DNA of 47,581 nt, from contig JAKISR010000010.1 of the NCBI GenBank assembly GCA_021648465.1, forward strand, positions 1 to 47,581, read 5' to 3'. Under the pieces are notes generated by a model, which had not been told where the DNA came from, did no database searches, and saw only the letters and a list, made by a program, of their open reading frames with translations. Shown here piece after piece: positions 8,555 through 15,721 of this stretch (within the stretch, counting starts at the first letter, position 1; every line of letters begins with the position of its first letter). The position numbers and the translations under genes are program-made. Source of the DNA: Sulfurimonas sp. GTDB lineage: Bacteria > Campylobacterota > Campylobacteria > Campylobacterales > Sulfurimonadaceae.

Positions 8555-9466
8555 TTGCCATTTATTTTAAAAAAAATATTTGTAGAAAAAAAACAAAGAG
8601 CTTTTAAATTTCTTATTAAAGAACTTAACTATACACAAAAAGAAGCTCAGCGTTTTATAGCAAAAAGTCGTCTTTTAATAAATGGTGAAGTTATGAATAA
8701 ATCTTCACAAGAGATAGAAGGTGAAATTGAATTTATTTATTTTGAGCCAATTACTAGAGGATTAAAACCAACTGCAGAATATGATGAATTTATTGTGTTT
8801 GATAAACCAAGTGGAGTTCTTGTCCATCCTCAAAATAGAAGTACACCCTACTCTCTAATAGATGAATTAAAATATCAATTTGGAAAAGATGCAAATATTA
8901 CTCATCGAATAGATCAATGGACAAGCGGCTTAGTTTTATGCTCTAAAAATAAAAAGAGTGAAAGAGATATTAAAATGATGTTTCAAGAACGTAATATGAA
9001 AAAAAAATACCTGGCACTTGTTCATGGGAAGCTAAAAGACAATACCTCTATAGAAGAGCCTCTTTTAAGAAAAGAGGATGAAAGTGCGATAGTAAGAATG
9101 GTTGTAAAAGTACATAAAGATGGAAAAAAATCAAAAACAGATATAAAGCCTATCAAATATTTTCCAGATAAAAACATGACACTTATAGAATGCTCCCCTC
9201 TTACAGGAAGACAACATCAGATAAGAGTACATATGTTTCATGTGAAACATCCAATTGTTGGTGACCCAATTTATGGACAAAGCGAAGAGAATGTTATAAA
9301 GTTTTTAAATAAAGAGTTAAATAGAAAAGATAGTATAAAAAATAGTGGTGCTTCAAGATTACTTCTTCATGCTAGTGAATTAGAGTTTAATTTATATGGT
9401 AAATTATTTCATATAAAGAGTAATATAGATTTTTTAAAAGTATGTTTTAAAAGTATAAAATTCTAA
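8555..9466 (+). CDS. RluA-family RNA pseudouridine synthase
   Basis: Isomerises uridine to pseudouridine in rRNA or tRNA. An N-terminal S4-like RNA-binding segment (about residues 14-60) is followed by the catalytic domain: FDKPSGVLVHP, the active-site motif HRIDQWTSGLVL with its catalytic Asp, KKYLALVHG, and LTGRQHQIRVHM. The length of 303 fits the RluC/RluD group, but which uridine is modified cannot be told. The start is a TTG at 8555 supported by AGGA at 8543-8546; no other start precedes the S4 region. Codons within RVHMFHVKH create a 15/16 match to the parS consensus (9234-9249). The gene ends before a 408-bp non-coding gap. Confidence 0.9.
   Translation: MPFILKKIFVEKKQRAFKFLIKELNYTQKEAQRFIAKSRLLINGEVMNKSSQEIEGEIEFIYFEPITRGLKPTAEYDEFIVFDKPSGVLVHPQNRSTPYSLIDELKYQFGKDANITHRIDQWTSGLVLCSKNKKSERDIKMMFQERNMKKKYLALVHGKLKDNTSIEEPLLRKEDESAIVRMVVKVHKDGKKSKTDIKPIKYFPDKNMTLIECSPLTGRQHQIRVHMFHVKHPIVGDPIYGQSEENVIKFLNKELNRKDSIKNSGASRLLLHASELEFNLYGKLFHIKSNIDFLKVCFKSIKF
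9234..9249 (+). other. parS-like 16-mer inside the pseudouridine synthase gene
   Basis: TGTTTCATGTGAAACA differs from the canonical ParB site TGTTTCACGTGAAACA at one position (T for C at the eighth base). It lies in the region coding HMFHVKHP, where family conservation of the protein constrains the codons, so chance is a fair alternative. A second site with 15/16 identity occurs at 12870-12885. Confidence 0.4.
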
Positions 9467-9874
9467 AAATCCTTATATCCCCCTGTAGAGCGAGTAAAAT
9501 AACTTAACTAATGTGAATAACTTTATATACTATCTAAAGACATTAAATTTACAAATATGTCTAAATATTGTTAATTACCTATAAGACCCTTAAATAGGCA
9601 CATTAAGCGTAGTGTAAGTTAGTGAATTTCAGCAAATTTTTATATAAAACTTTTCTTAAGAGAGAGGTGAATTTTTAAATTTATATTTAAAATGACCTTC
9701 TTTTATTCACAAGTTAGCACAATGTGTGAATAATACACATATTCACAAAATATATTAATTTTTTACAGTATTGATTTTTTTTTAAGATTATTTCTTTATA
9801 AGAAAAGTAGGGTATTATTACATTTATAAACGACCTCCCTGGAGTGTTGGTCGTTTTACTATATCTACCTCTGT
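9467..9874. other. Convergent intergenic region with DnaA-box cluster; candidate replication origin or DnaA-binding locus
   Basis: This 408-bp gap lies between two converging genes, so no promoter is required in it, and I see no ORF of note. It holds three exact TTATTCACA 9-mers at 9512-9520 (minus), 9703-9711 (plus) and 9725-9733 (minus), plus ATATTCACA at 9739-9747 (plus). TTATTCACA fits the general DnaA box TTATNCACA and contains the TTCAC core described for Campylobacterota DnaA. The last three boxes sit within 45 bp, directly followed by a very AT-rich run (about 9747-9801) with several T-tracts, the usual arrangement of boxes next to an unwinding element. A hairpin terminator closes the gap at 9828-9856. 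Without dnaA nearby, origin function is an inference only. Confidence 0.5.
9828..9856. terminator. Bidirectional hairpin terminator
   Basis: AAACGACC (9828-9835) pairs with GGTCGTTT (9849-9856), followed by a short T run on the plus strand (TTTT at 9854-9857) and TTTATAAAT on the minus strand. It lies 18 bases beyond the stop of the minus-strand gene at 9875, its most likely client. Confidence 0.65.
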
Positions 9875-10120
9875 TTAAACAGCATTATATCTATTAATAA
9901 TTTTTTTAACACGATTTTTTAAATTACGCAGAGCTTCAACACTTGTTTCACCATCAGCAGTTAAATTTTCAAAACCATCATCAAATTGAGCTTTTGCAAT
10001 CCAACCAATTTTTTTATGATATTTTATTCCAACAAAACGAACATCGCCAAAGTGATCTTCACATAGTGAATATATTCTTTTAATTCTATCAGTATTTGTT
10101 TTTTGTTTTTTTTCAACCAT
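9875..10120 (-). CDS. Small conserved hypothetical protein
   Basis: An 81-residue basic protein that I do not recognise as a named family. After a lysine-rich N-terminus, the segment from about residue 27 to 75 reads as three beta strands (VRFVGIKYH, GWIAKAQFD, FENLTADG) followed by an amphipathic helix (SVEALRNLKNRVKKIINRY). This order and the GETSVEAL turn resemble the HicB/dsRBD-like fold, but no toxin partner lies next to it, so this is only a structural guess. The ATG follows AGGA, and a 12-bp perfect palindrome CTAATATATTAG (10130-10141) lies just upstream, where it could be a promoter element or operator. Confidence 0.65.
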   Translation of the reverse strand: MVEKKQKTNTDRIKRIYSLCEDHFGDVRFVGIKYHKKIGWIAKAQFDDGFENLTADGETSVEALRNLKNRVKKIINRYNAV

Positions 10121-10215
10121 TTCTAATTCCTAATATATTAGTTTATAAAGAGGTTAGATACTTTATCTTTCTCTTGAAATTTTATCATAAATAATATTAA
10201 AGTTACAATATTTAT

Positions 10216-10323
10216 TTAGTCTTCTTTTTTGTCATCATTAGTGGCAACTTTCATAAAACCAACTATGCTAACAACAAATACAGCTATTAAAAAAACTATT
10301 TGAAATATTTCAACATAACTCAT
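10216..10323 (-). CDS. 35-residue putative membrane protein overlapping rlmN
   Basis: A short ORF, ATG at 10323 to TAA at 10216. The product MSYVEIFQIVFLIAVFVVSI continues with VGFMKVATNDDKKED: one hydrophobic helix of about 20 residues and a charged, probably cytoplasmic tail. It overlaps the 3' end of rlmN by 14 bases in another frame (rlmN stops at 10310), and AAAGGAG lies ten bases upstream of the ATG, inside rlmN. The single clean transmembrane segment, good ribosome site and coupled arrangement favour a real gene. I do not recognise the family; it could be a small subunit or regulator of a membrane complex. Confidence 0.6.
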   Translation of the reverse strand: MSYVEIFQIVFLIAVFVVSIVGFMKVATNDDKKED

Positions 10324-11386
10324 TTTCAGTTTTCTCCTTTAGTTGACCGCATGCAGCACTAATATCAATGCCTTTGGAATCTCTTATAGTACACAATAAC
10401 CCATGATCTACTAGATACTCTTGAAAAGCTATCATACTAGCCTTTGAGGGTCTATCATAGGTTGTTCCGGGATAAGGATTGAAGTATATTAGATTCACTT
10501 TGGCTTTTATGCCACTTAAAAGCCTTATAAGCTTCTTAGCTGAGAGTATATCATCATTCTTATTTTTAATTACTAGGTATTCAAACATAACTCTTTTTCT
10601 TGTATCTATAGGAAAACGCTTAACCGCTTCAATGATAGAAGAGATATTATGAGTTTTATTCATAGGTATAAGTTCAGTTCTAAGTTTATCATCAACAGCG
10701 TGAAGCGATATAGCTATATGAACACCTAAATCCATCTTCCCTAGTTGGTCAATTTTATTACTTAGTCCACTTGTAGAAACTGTCTGACGTTTACCAGAGA
10801 TGCATAAGCCTTCATTTTCTTTAAAAATCTTTATAGCATGTGCTAGGTTATCTAAATTATCAAGAGGCTCACCCATGCCCATATAGACTATGTTTATCAT
10901 TCTATTATGTTTATGATTATTATCTCTTTTTAGAGTCACAACCTGAGCAACTATTTCACCAGCACTTAAGTCTCTTGTAAAGCCACCTTTAGCTGTTAAG
11001 CAAAATGAACACCCTATTTTGCATCCTACTTGAGTTGAAACACAGATTGTGAACTTGGCTTCTTGTATAACTTCACCATTATCATCAAATTGAGTATCTT
11101 TCATCTTTAACCATACAGCTTCCATAGTTTTACCATCTTGCATCTGTAGTAGATACTTAATAGTTCCATCGCTAGACACTTCTTTATTTATAATAGTTAG
11201 TGGATTTACAATATATTTTTGTGCTAACTCCTCTTTTAAAGCTTTAGGAATATTTTTCATATCATCATAAGAAATTGCATATTGATGATATAACCAGCCA
11301 TATATCTGTTTTACTCTAAAAGCTGGTTTTATAAGAGTTAGTAGTTCCTTTTGTGTGTAATCAAGAAGTGAAGGTTTTATATTCAT
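10310..11386 (-). CDS. rlmN: Dual-specificity 23S rRNA/tRNA adenine-C2 methyltransferase
   Basis: A radical SAM enzyme that methylates C2 of A2503 in 23S rRNA and A37 in some tRNAs. In the 358 residues the iron-sulfur cluster motif CxxxCxxC is at C122, C126 and C129 (GCKIGCSFC). The two methyl-transfer cysteines expected from E. coli are C115 (TICVSTQVG) and C346 (ISAACGQL). GMGEPLDNLDN and the conserved YLVIKNKND segment are also present. It overlaps the preceding nucleoside phosphorylase-like gene by four bases (ATGA), so the hisF-side genes and rlmN form one transcript with the 35-codon ORF at the end. Confidence 0.96.
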   Translation of the reverse strand: MNIKPSLLDYTQKELLTLIKPAFRVKQIYGWLYHQYAISYDDMKNIPKALKEELAQKYIVNPLTIINKEVSSDGTIKYLLQMQDGKTMEAVWLKMKDTQFDDNGEVIQEAKFTICVSTQVGCKIGCSFCLTAKGGFTRDLSAGEIVAQVVTLKRDNNHKHNRMINIVYMGMGEPLDNLDNLAHAIKIFKENEGLCISGKRQTVSTSGLSNKIDQLGKMDLGVHIAISLHAVDDKLRTELIPMNKTHNISSIIEAVKRFPIDTRKRVMFEYLVIKNKNDDILSAKKLIRLLSGIKAKVNLIYFNPYPGTTYDRPSKASMIAFQEYLVDHGLLCTIRDSKGIDISAACGQLKEKTENELC

Positions 11387-11928
11387 TTACTTATTAGTTC
11401 CTTAATTCTTTGTGTTACATGTCTTGTTAGAAGTTTTTTTGCTTTCTCGTGATTCTTTATAAAATCATCATGAGCATTTTTGTTAGTGTAGTTAGTTATA
11501 CAAAAAACACCACCAGCTGGTATATTAAACTCTTGTGCTATTTTTAAAACAGCAAAAAACTCCATGTTCTCAATGCCTATACCGAAGTTTAAAAATTTTT
11601 TTGTTAGTTCATTGTTAGTAGATATATAGTTAGATGAGTTTACTATAACATCTTTTTTTGTAGTGTCAATGTTAGTAGAAACTACATTGTCCAGAGGTGT
11701 ATAGGCATCATCCGATAAAAAAGCCAACTCAATATTTGAGGCTGTCTTAGACTCAATAATATCAAAAATATTATGCTCCCCGTAGCTACCAGCGGAGCCA
11801 ATAAATAGTAAAAATTCTGGCTTATCAAATAAACAAAGTCTTGTAAGATTCATAGAAGTTTCTATAAGTCCAACTCCCATAGGTTGAGCAAAGTCAAATG
11901 TTTCGTTATTTCCAGCACATATAATCAT
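11383..11928 (-). CDS. PNP/UDP phosphorylase-family nucleoside phosphorylase or hydrolase
   Basis: A 181-residue protein of the PNP_UDP_1 superfamily, which includes purine nucleoside phosphorylase, MTA/SAH nucleosidase and futalosine hydrolase (MqnB). Visible landmarks are FIGSAGSYG (substrate/phosphate region), the base- and ribose-binding ENMEFFAVL segment with the conserved M-E pair, and a late TNYTNKNAHDDF segment carrying the catalytic Asp. At 181 residues it is some 40 to 50 short of the common members and seems to lack the first beta strand. Genes in this position in related genomes are usually called purine nucleoside phosphorylase; futalosine hydrolase in menaquinone synthesis is an alternative. 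It lies 11 bases after hisF and overlaps rlmN by four. Confidence 0.75.
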   Translation of the reverse strand: MIICAGNNETFDFAQPMGVGLIETSMNLTRLCLFDKPEFLLFIGSAGSYGEHNIFDIIESKTASNIELAFLSDDAYTPLDNVVSTNIDTTKKDVIVNSSNYISTNNELTKKFLNFGIGIENMEFFAVLKIAQEFNIPAGGVFCITNYTNKNAHDDFIKNHEKAKKLLTRHVTQRIKELISK

Positions 11929-11939
11929 TTAATGTAGTC

Positions 11940-12698
11940 CTATAATCTTACAGGAATATTATTATCATGTAAATAGTGTTTTAAATCCATAATGTCTATC
12001 TCTTTATAGTGAAAAATACTTGCGGCAAGTGCAGCGTCTGCTCCACAATCAAAAGCTTCTTTTATATGTTGCATTGTCCCCGCTCCACCACTTGCAATTA
12101 CAGGAACATTTACAGCTAGACTTATTTGTTGTGTGATATTTAGCTCAAAACCAGCCTTTGTACCATCGGCATCCATAGAAGTGAGAAGAATTTCCCCACT
12201 TCCACGATTAACTACCTCTTTTGCCCAAAGAACTGCGTCTATTCCTGTGTCTACTCTTCCACCATTTAGGTAAACATTATAACTGTTACCAGTTTTTTTA
12301 ACATCAATTGCGGTAACTATACATTGAGAACCAAATCTTTTAGCACCCTCATCTATAAGCTCCGGTCTTCTAATAGCAGCAGAATTTACACTCACTTTAT
12401 CACAACCAACATTTAAAAGTTTGTATATATCATCAAGTTTTCTTATGCCACCGCCAACAGTTAGTGGTATAAATATCTCACGTGCCACCTGGGCAACTAT
12501 ATCTACTATAGTATCACGATTATCACTTGATGCTGTGATATCTAAAAATGTAATCTCATCAGCACCTTCTTCGTTATAGCGTTTTGCAACTTCTACTGGA
12601 TCTCCAGCATCCCTAAGCCCAACAAAATTAACACCTTTAACAACACGACCATCTTTTACATCTAAACAGGGAATAATTCTTTTAGCGAAATAATTCAA
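11940..12698 (-). CDS. hisF: Imidazole glycerol phosphate synthase, cyclase subunit
   Basis: With the glutaminase HisH it converts PRFAR to imidazole glycerol phosphate and AICAR in histidine synthesis. A (beta/alpha)8 barrel of about 252 residues; both catalytic aspartates are recognisable, in IIPCLDVKDGRVVKG at the N-terminus and in TAIDVKK midway. Phosphate-binding loops VGGGIR and ASGGAGT are intact. A GTG at 12707 would add three residues, but the TTG at 12698 fits the family start (FAKRIIPCLD) and stands eight bases after GAAGG, so I prefer it. hisH is not nearby. The upstream gap holds a long inverted repeat that would form the 5' end of its transcript. Confidence 0.95.
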   Translation of the reverse strand: MNYFAKRIIPCLDVKDGRVVKGVNFVGLRDAGDPVEVAKRYNEEGADEITFLDITASSDNRDTIVDIVAQVAREIFIPLTVGGGIRKLDDIYKLLNVGCDKVSVNSAAIRRPELIDEGAKRFGSQCIVTAIDVKKTGNSYNVYLNGGRVDTGIDAVLWAKEVVNRGSGEILLTSMDADGTKAGFELNITQQISLAVNVPVIASGGAGTMQHIKEAFDCGADAALAASIFHYKEIDIMDLKHYLHDNNIPVRL

Positions 12699-12724
12699 AA
12701 ATAGCACCTTCTTTAATATAATAG

Positions 12725-12797
12725 AATTGAACCCTCTGAATAATCTTACCTTTTTAAAACTCTTTGAGAATATGGTAATTGTTCAGAGGGTTCAATT
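12725..12797. repeat. Long inverted repeat in the hisF leader
   Basis: AATTGAACCCTCTGAA (12725-12740) is perfectly complementary to TTCAGAGGGTTCAATT (12782-12797), and pairing continues imperfectly inward to ACC/GGT at about 12750/12774, enclosing a loop of some 23 bases. On the minus strand a TATAAT box (12800-12795) abuts the outer arm, so a hisF transcript would start within the repeat and carry this stem ahead of the ribosome site. A third, partial copy, CCTCTGAAT, is at 12829-12837. It could be a leader attenuator, a paired operator, or a MITE-like remnant. Neither strand has a clear U-tract after the stem. Confidence 0.7.
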
Positions 12798-12800
12798 ATA
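12795..12800 (-). promoter_or_regulatory. Probable hisF -10 box
   Basis: TATAAT on the minus strand at the outer edge of the inverted repeat, about 97 bases before the TTG start of hisF. If used, the start site falls near 12788 within the repeat, making the stem-loop the first structure of the message. Confidence 0.4.
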
Positions 12801-12869
12801 CTACTTTTTACTTATATTGGTATATATTCCTCTGAATCACTACCATACTACATAGCTAAAGAAAAATAT

Positions 12870-12885
12870 CGTTTCACGTGAAACA
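12870..12885. other. parS centromere-like site for ParB
   Basis: CGTTTCACGTGAAACA matches the widely conserved parS consensus TGTTTCACGTGAAACA at 15 of 16 positions and contains the full 14-bp palindrome GTTTCACGTGAAAC (12871-12884). parS sites bind ParB and cluster near the chromosomal origin in most bacteria. It lies in the divergent hisF/rsmA gap, outside coding sequence. parA and parB are not in the window. Confidence 0.8.
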
Positions 12886-12900
12886 AACGAATATTATTGC

Positions 12901-12906
12901 TATAAT
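12901..12906 (+). promoter_or_regulatory. Probable rsmA -10 box
   Basis: TATAAT 38 bases before the rsmA ATG in an AT-rich stretch directly after the parS site. Good ribosome binding sequence is lacking before the ATG at 12944. Confidence 0.4.
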
Positions 12907-12943
12907 ATAATTATAAGCAAAAATATTATACAATGCACGCGAT

Positions 12944-13714
12944 ATGAAAAAAGTTGTAGCAAAAAAGAAGTTTGGACAAAATTTCTTGAAAGATGAGACA
13001 GTTTTACAAAAGATTATCGAAGCGATGCCCAATAATGATAATAAAATCGTTGAAATTGGACCTGGCTTAGGTGATTTAACTAAATATTTAGTAGATGTCA
13101 AAAGTGTAGAAGCTTTTGAGGTCGATACCGATTTGTGTAAACTATTACAAAAAAAATTTGATAAAGAGATCGCAACCAAGCAACTTCACATAAATTGTGA
13201 GGATGTGCTCAATGCTTGGCAGAGTAGCTTAATAGATGAGTCCTATGATTTGGTGGCAAATTTGCCATATTACATAGCGACAAAGATAATTCTAAAAGCC
13301 CTCACAGATCCAAAATGTAAAAATATACTTGTAATGGTGCAACTTGAAGTCGCAGAGAAATTTTGTGCAGAAGTTGGTCAAAAAGTGTTTGGATCTTTGA
13401 GTATAATAACTCAAAGTATAGGAAATGCACGAATAATCGTAAAAGTTCCTCCAACTGCATTTGATCCTCAGCCAAAAATAAACTCTGCAGTTTTTTTAAT
13501 AGAAAAAAGTAGTGATAGAAGTGATGAGAATTTTGAGAGCATGCTTAGAGCTGCATTTAAGCAGCCTAGAAAAACTCTTATGAAGAATCTATCTACTACT
13601 TATGAAAAAACTATACTTCAAGAAATTTTTGACTCATTAGAGTTGGCACAATCAATTCGTCCTCATCAACTTTCTACCTATGACTATCACCAACTCTATA
13701 AAAAAATAAAATAA
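12944..13714 (+). CDS. rsmA: 16S rRNA dimethyladenosine transferase
   Basis: RsmA (KsgA) dimethylates A1518 and A1519 near the 3' end of 16S rRNA during late 30S assembly. The 256 residues include the conserved N-terminal KKFGQNFLKD, SAM-binding EIGPGLGDLTKYL, acidic loop EVDTDL, and the catalytic NLPYY motif typical of N6-adenine dimethylases. C-terminal helices (RPHQLSTYDYHQLY) complete the family length. It opens a plus-strand pair with rnj 13 bases downstream, joining two rRNA-processing functions. The start ATG lacks a strong ribosome site, but the N-terminal homology begins within ten residues of it. Confidence 0.96.
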   Translation: MKKVVAKKKFGQNFLKDETVLQKIIEAMPNNDNKIVEIGPGLGDLTKYLVDVKSVEAFEVDTDLCKLLQKKFDKEIATKQLHINCEDVLNAWQSSLIDESYDLVANLPYYIATKIILKALTDPKCKNILVMVQLEVAEKFCAEVGQKVFGSLSIITQSIGNARIIVKVPPTAFDPQPKINSAVFLIEKSSDRSDENFESMLRAAFKQPRKTLMKNLSTTYEKTILQEIFDSLELAQSIRPHQLSTYDYHQLYKKIK

Positions 13715-13727
13715 ATAAGGAGTTTGG

Positions 13728-15686
13728 ATGGAAGATAATACAGGCAATATACAAGAGAGCCCTAAACCAGATGTGGATGGCAATATAAAAAAAGATGCAA
13801 AGCCATCATCAAATCGTAAACCAAATAATAATCAAAATCGAAATAACAACGCTAAACCTAATCATAGTCAAAACAGTAATAAGCCAAATAACAACAAAAA
13901 TAAAGGTGGAGGAAGAGGGCGTCGTCGTCAGAGTACACCAGTAGATGAAAATCTTAAAAAATTTGTTGCAATTAATCAAGAAGCTCATAAACAAAGATTG
14001 AATCCCCACTATAAACTAGATTTAAATTCTAGAGATAAAATTCGTATCACTCCACTTGGTGGATTAGGTGAAATTGGTGGAAATATTACAGTTTTTGAAA
14101 CTCAAAATGAAGCTATTTTAGTTGATATTGGTATGAGTTTTCCTGATGAAGATATGCATGGTGTTGATATTTTAGTACCTGATTTTACATATCTTAGAGA
14201 GATTAAAGATAAAATTAAAGCTGTTGTAATCACTCACTCACATGAGGATCATATAGGGGCTATACCTTATCTTTTTAAAGAGATGCAATTCCCAATTTAT
14301 GCTTCACCGTTACCACTTGCAATGATTGGTAATAAGTTTGATGAGCACCATATAAAAGATGCAAGACGTCATTTTAATCCGATTGAAAAAAGAAAAATTT
14401 ACAAAATAGGTGAAGATTTTGAGGTAGAGTGGATGCATATGACTCACTCTATTTTAGATAGTTCAGCACTAGCAATTACTACAGCTGCTGGAACTGTTAT
14501 CCATACAGGTGACTTTAAAATAGATCATACACCGATTGATGGCTATACATCAGATTTGCATAGGCTTGCTCATTATGGAGAAAAAGGTGTTTTATGTCTT
14601 TTAAGTGATTCAACTAACTCATATAACCCTCTTCCAACACCATCTGAATTAAGTGTTGCCCCAGCTCTTGATAGAGTGTTTTCAAAAGCTGAAGGTCGTG
14701 TACTTCTTTCTACGTTTAGCTCAAACATACATCGTGTATTTCAAGCTATTCAGTACGGTGTAAAACATGGTCGTAAAGTTTGTGTAATTGGTCGTTCAAT
14801 GGAGCGGAATATAGAGATTGCAATGCAGTATGAATATATTAAGTTACCAAAAAATATTTTTATAGAACCAGATCAAATCTCTTCACTTAGTGATAAAGAG
14901 GTTCTTATAGTTACAACAGGTTCACAAGGTGAGCCAAATTCAGCATTATTTAGAATGTCAATTGGTGAACATAGACATGTAAAAATTAAACCAAATGATC
15001 TAATTGTTCTTTCTTCGCGTGCTATTCCTGGTAATGAAGGTTCAATTTCTGGGATGCTAAATCATCTGCAACGTGCAGGTGCTAAGATAGCAACTGAAAG
15101 AGATATCCATGTTTCGGGACATGCATCTATAGAGGAACAAAAACTTATGCTTCGTCTTGTAAATCCTAAGTTCTTTTTGCCTGTTCATGGTGAGTATAAC
15201 CATGTTATGAGACATAAAGAAACAGGCATGATATGTGGTGTTCCTGAGCGTAATATTTATATTATGAATGATGGTGATACTGTAGAGATTGCACCTAAGT
15301 ATATGAGAAAAGTAAAATCAGTGAGAACTGGTAAAACTTACATAGATAATCAAAATAATCATAAAATAGATGATGATATAGTTATTGATAGACAAAAACT
15401 TGCTTCTGATGGTATTGTTATGATTGTTGCTCAGGTTGATGGTCAGCATACTAAAATGTTATCAAAACCATTAGTAACTACATTTGGTTTAGTTGCTGAT
15501 AAACAAGATAAGTATTTTGCTAAAGAGATGGAAGATGTACTAGAACATTTTTTAATTAATATAAAAGAGGGACTAATTGAAAATCCAAAAGCATTAGAAA
15601 ATGATCTTCGTCAAGTTGTTAGAAAACATATTTATAGAAAAATGAAGAAATATCCACTTATCGTTCCTCACGTATTTATTCAATAA
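13728..15686 (+). CDS. rnj: Ribonuclease J
   Basis: A metallo-beta-lactamase/beta-CASP RNase with 5'-3' exonuclease and endonuclease activity, the main RNA-degrading enzyme in Campylobacterota, which lack RNase E. At 652 residues it has an N-terminal extension of about 100 residues that is Asn/Lys-rich and ends in a GGGRGRRRQ patch; such tails are known in Helicobacter RNase J. The zinc site follows as HSHEDH (H170, H172, D174, H175), then the beta-CASP region (STFSSNIHRV) and the C-terminal SGHAS and PVHGEY motifs. It follows rsmA by 13 bases with a GGAG ribosome site and ends at a strong terminator. Confidence 0.95.
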   Translation: MEDNTGNIQESPKPDVDGNIKKDAKPSSNRKPNNNQNRNNNAKPNHSQNSNKPNNNKNKGGGRGRRRQSTPVDENLKKFVAINQEAHKQRLNPHYKLDLNSRDKIRITPLGGLGEIGGNITVFETQNEAILVDIGMSFPDEDMHGVDILVPDFTYLREIKDKIKAVVITHSHEDHIGAIPYLFKEMQFPIYASPLPLAMIGNKFDEHHIKDARRHFNPIEKRKIYKIGEDFEVEWMHMTHSILDSSALAITTAAGTVIHTGDFKIDHTPIDGYTSDLHRLAHYGEKGVLCLLSDSTNSYNPLPTPSELSVAPALDRVFSKAEGRVLLSTFSSNIHRVFQAIQYGVKHGRKVCVIGRSMERNIEIAMQYEYIKLPKNIFIEPDQISSLSDKEVLIVTTGSQGEPNSALFRMSIGEHRHVKIKPNDLIVLSSRAIPGNEGSISGMLNHLQRAGAKIATERDIHVSGHASIEEQKLMLRLVNPKFFLPVHGEYNHVMRHKETGMICGVPERNIYIMNDGDTVEIAPKYMRKVKSVRTGKTYIDNQNNHKIDDDIVIDRQKLASDGIVMIVAQVDGQHTKMLSKPLVTTFGLVADKQDKYFAKEMEDVLEHFLINIKEGLIENPKALENDLRQVVRKHIYRKMKKYPLIVPHVFIQ

Positions 15687-15698
15687 TCACATCTACCT

Positions 15699-15721
15699 AA
15701 AACGAGATTTTTTCTCGTTTT
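15699..15721. terminator. Bidirectional intrinsic terminator between rnj and the converging gene
   Basis: AAAACGAGA (15699-15707) and TCTCGTTTT (15713-15721) form a 9-bp stem with a five-base T loop; arms end in A and T runs, so it can act in both directions. It overlaps the stop codon of the minus-strand gene ending at 15720. Confidence 0.85.

Noticed and set aside
12786..12797. GAGGGTTCAATT resembling a tRNA T-arm
   Set aside because: No acceptor, D-arm or anticodon arm can be drawn around it; it is one arm of the inverted repeat.
12874..13179. 101-codon minus-strand frame over parS and rsmA
   Set aside because: Antisense to the conserved rsmA N-terminus with no family resemblance.
13800..13910. 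Asn/Lys codon-rich repeats at the start of rnj, at first taken for a tandem repeat
   Set aside because: Irregular low-complexity coding sequence; such N-terminal tails are normal for RNase J in this phylum.
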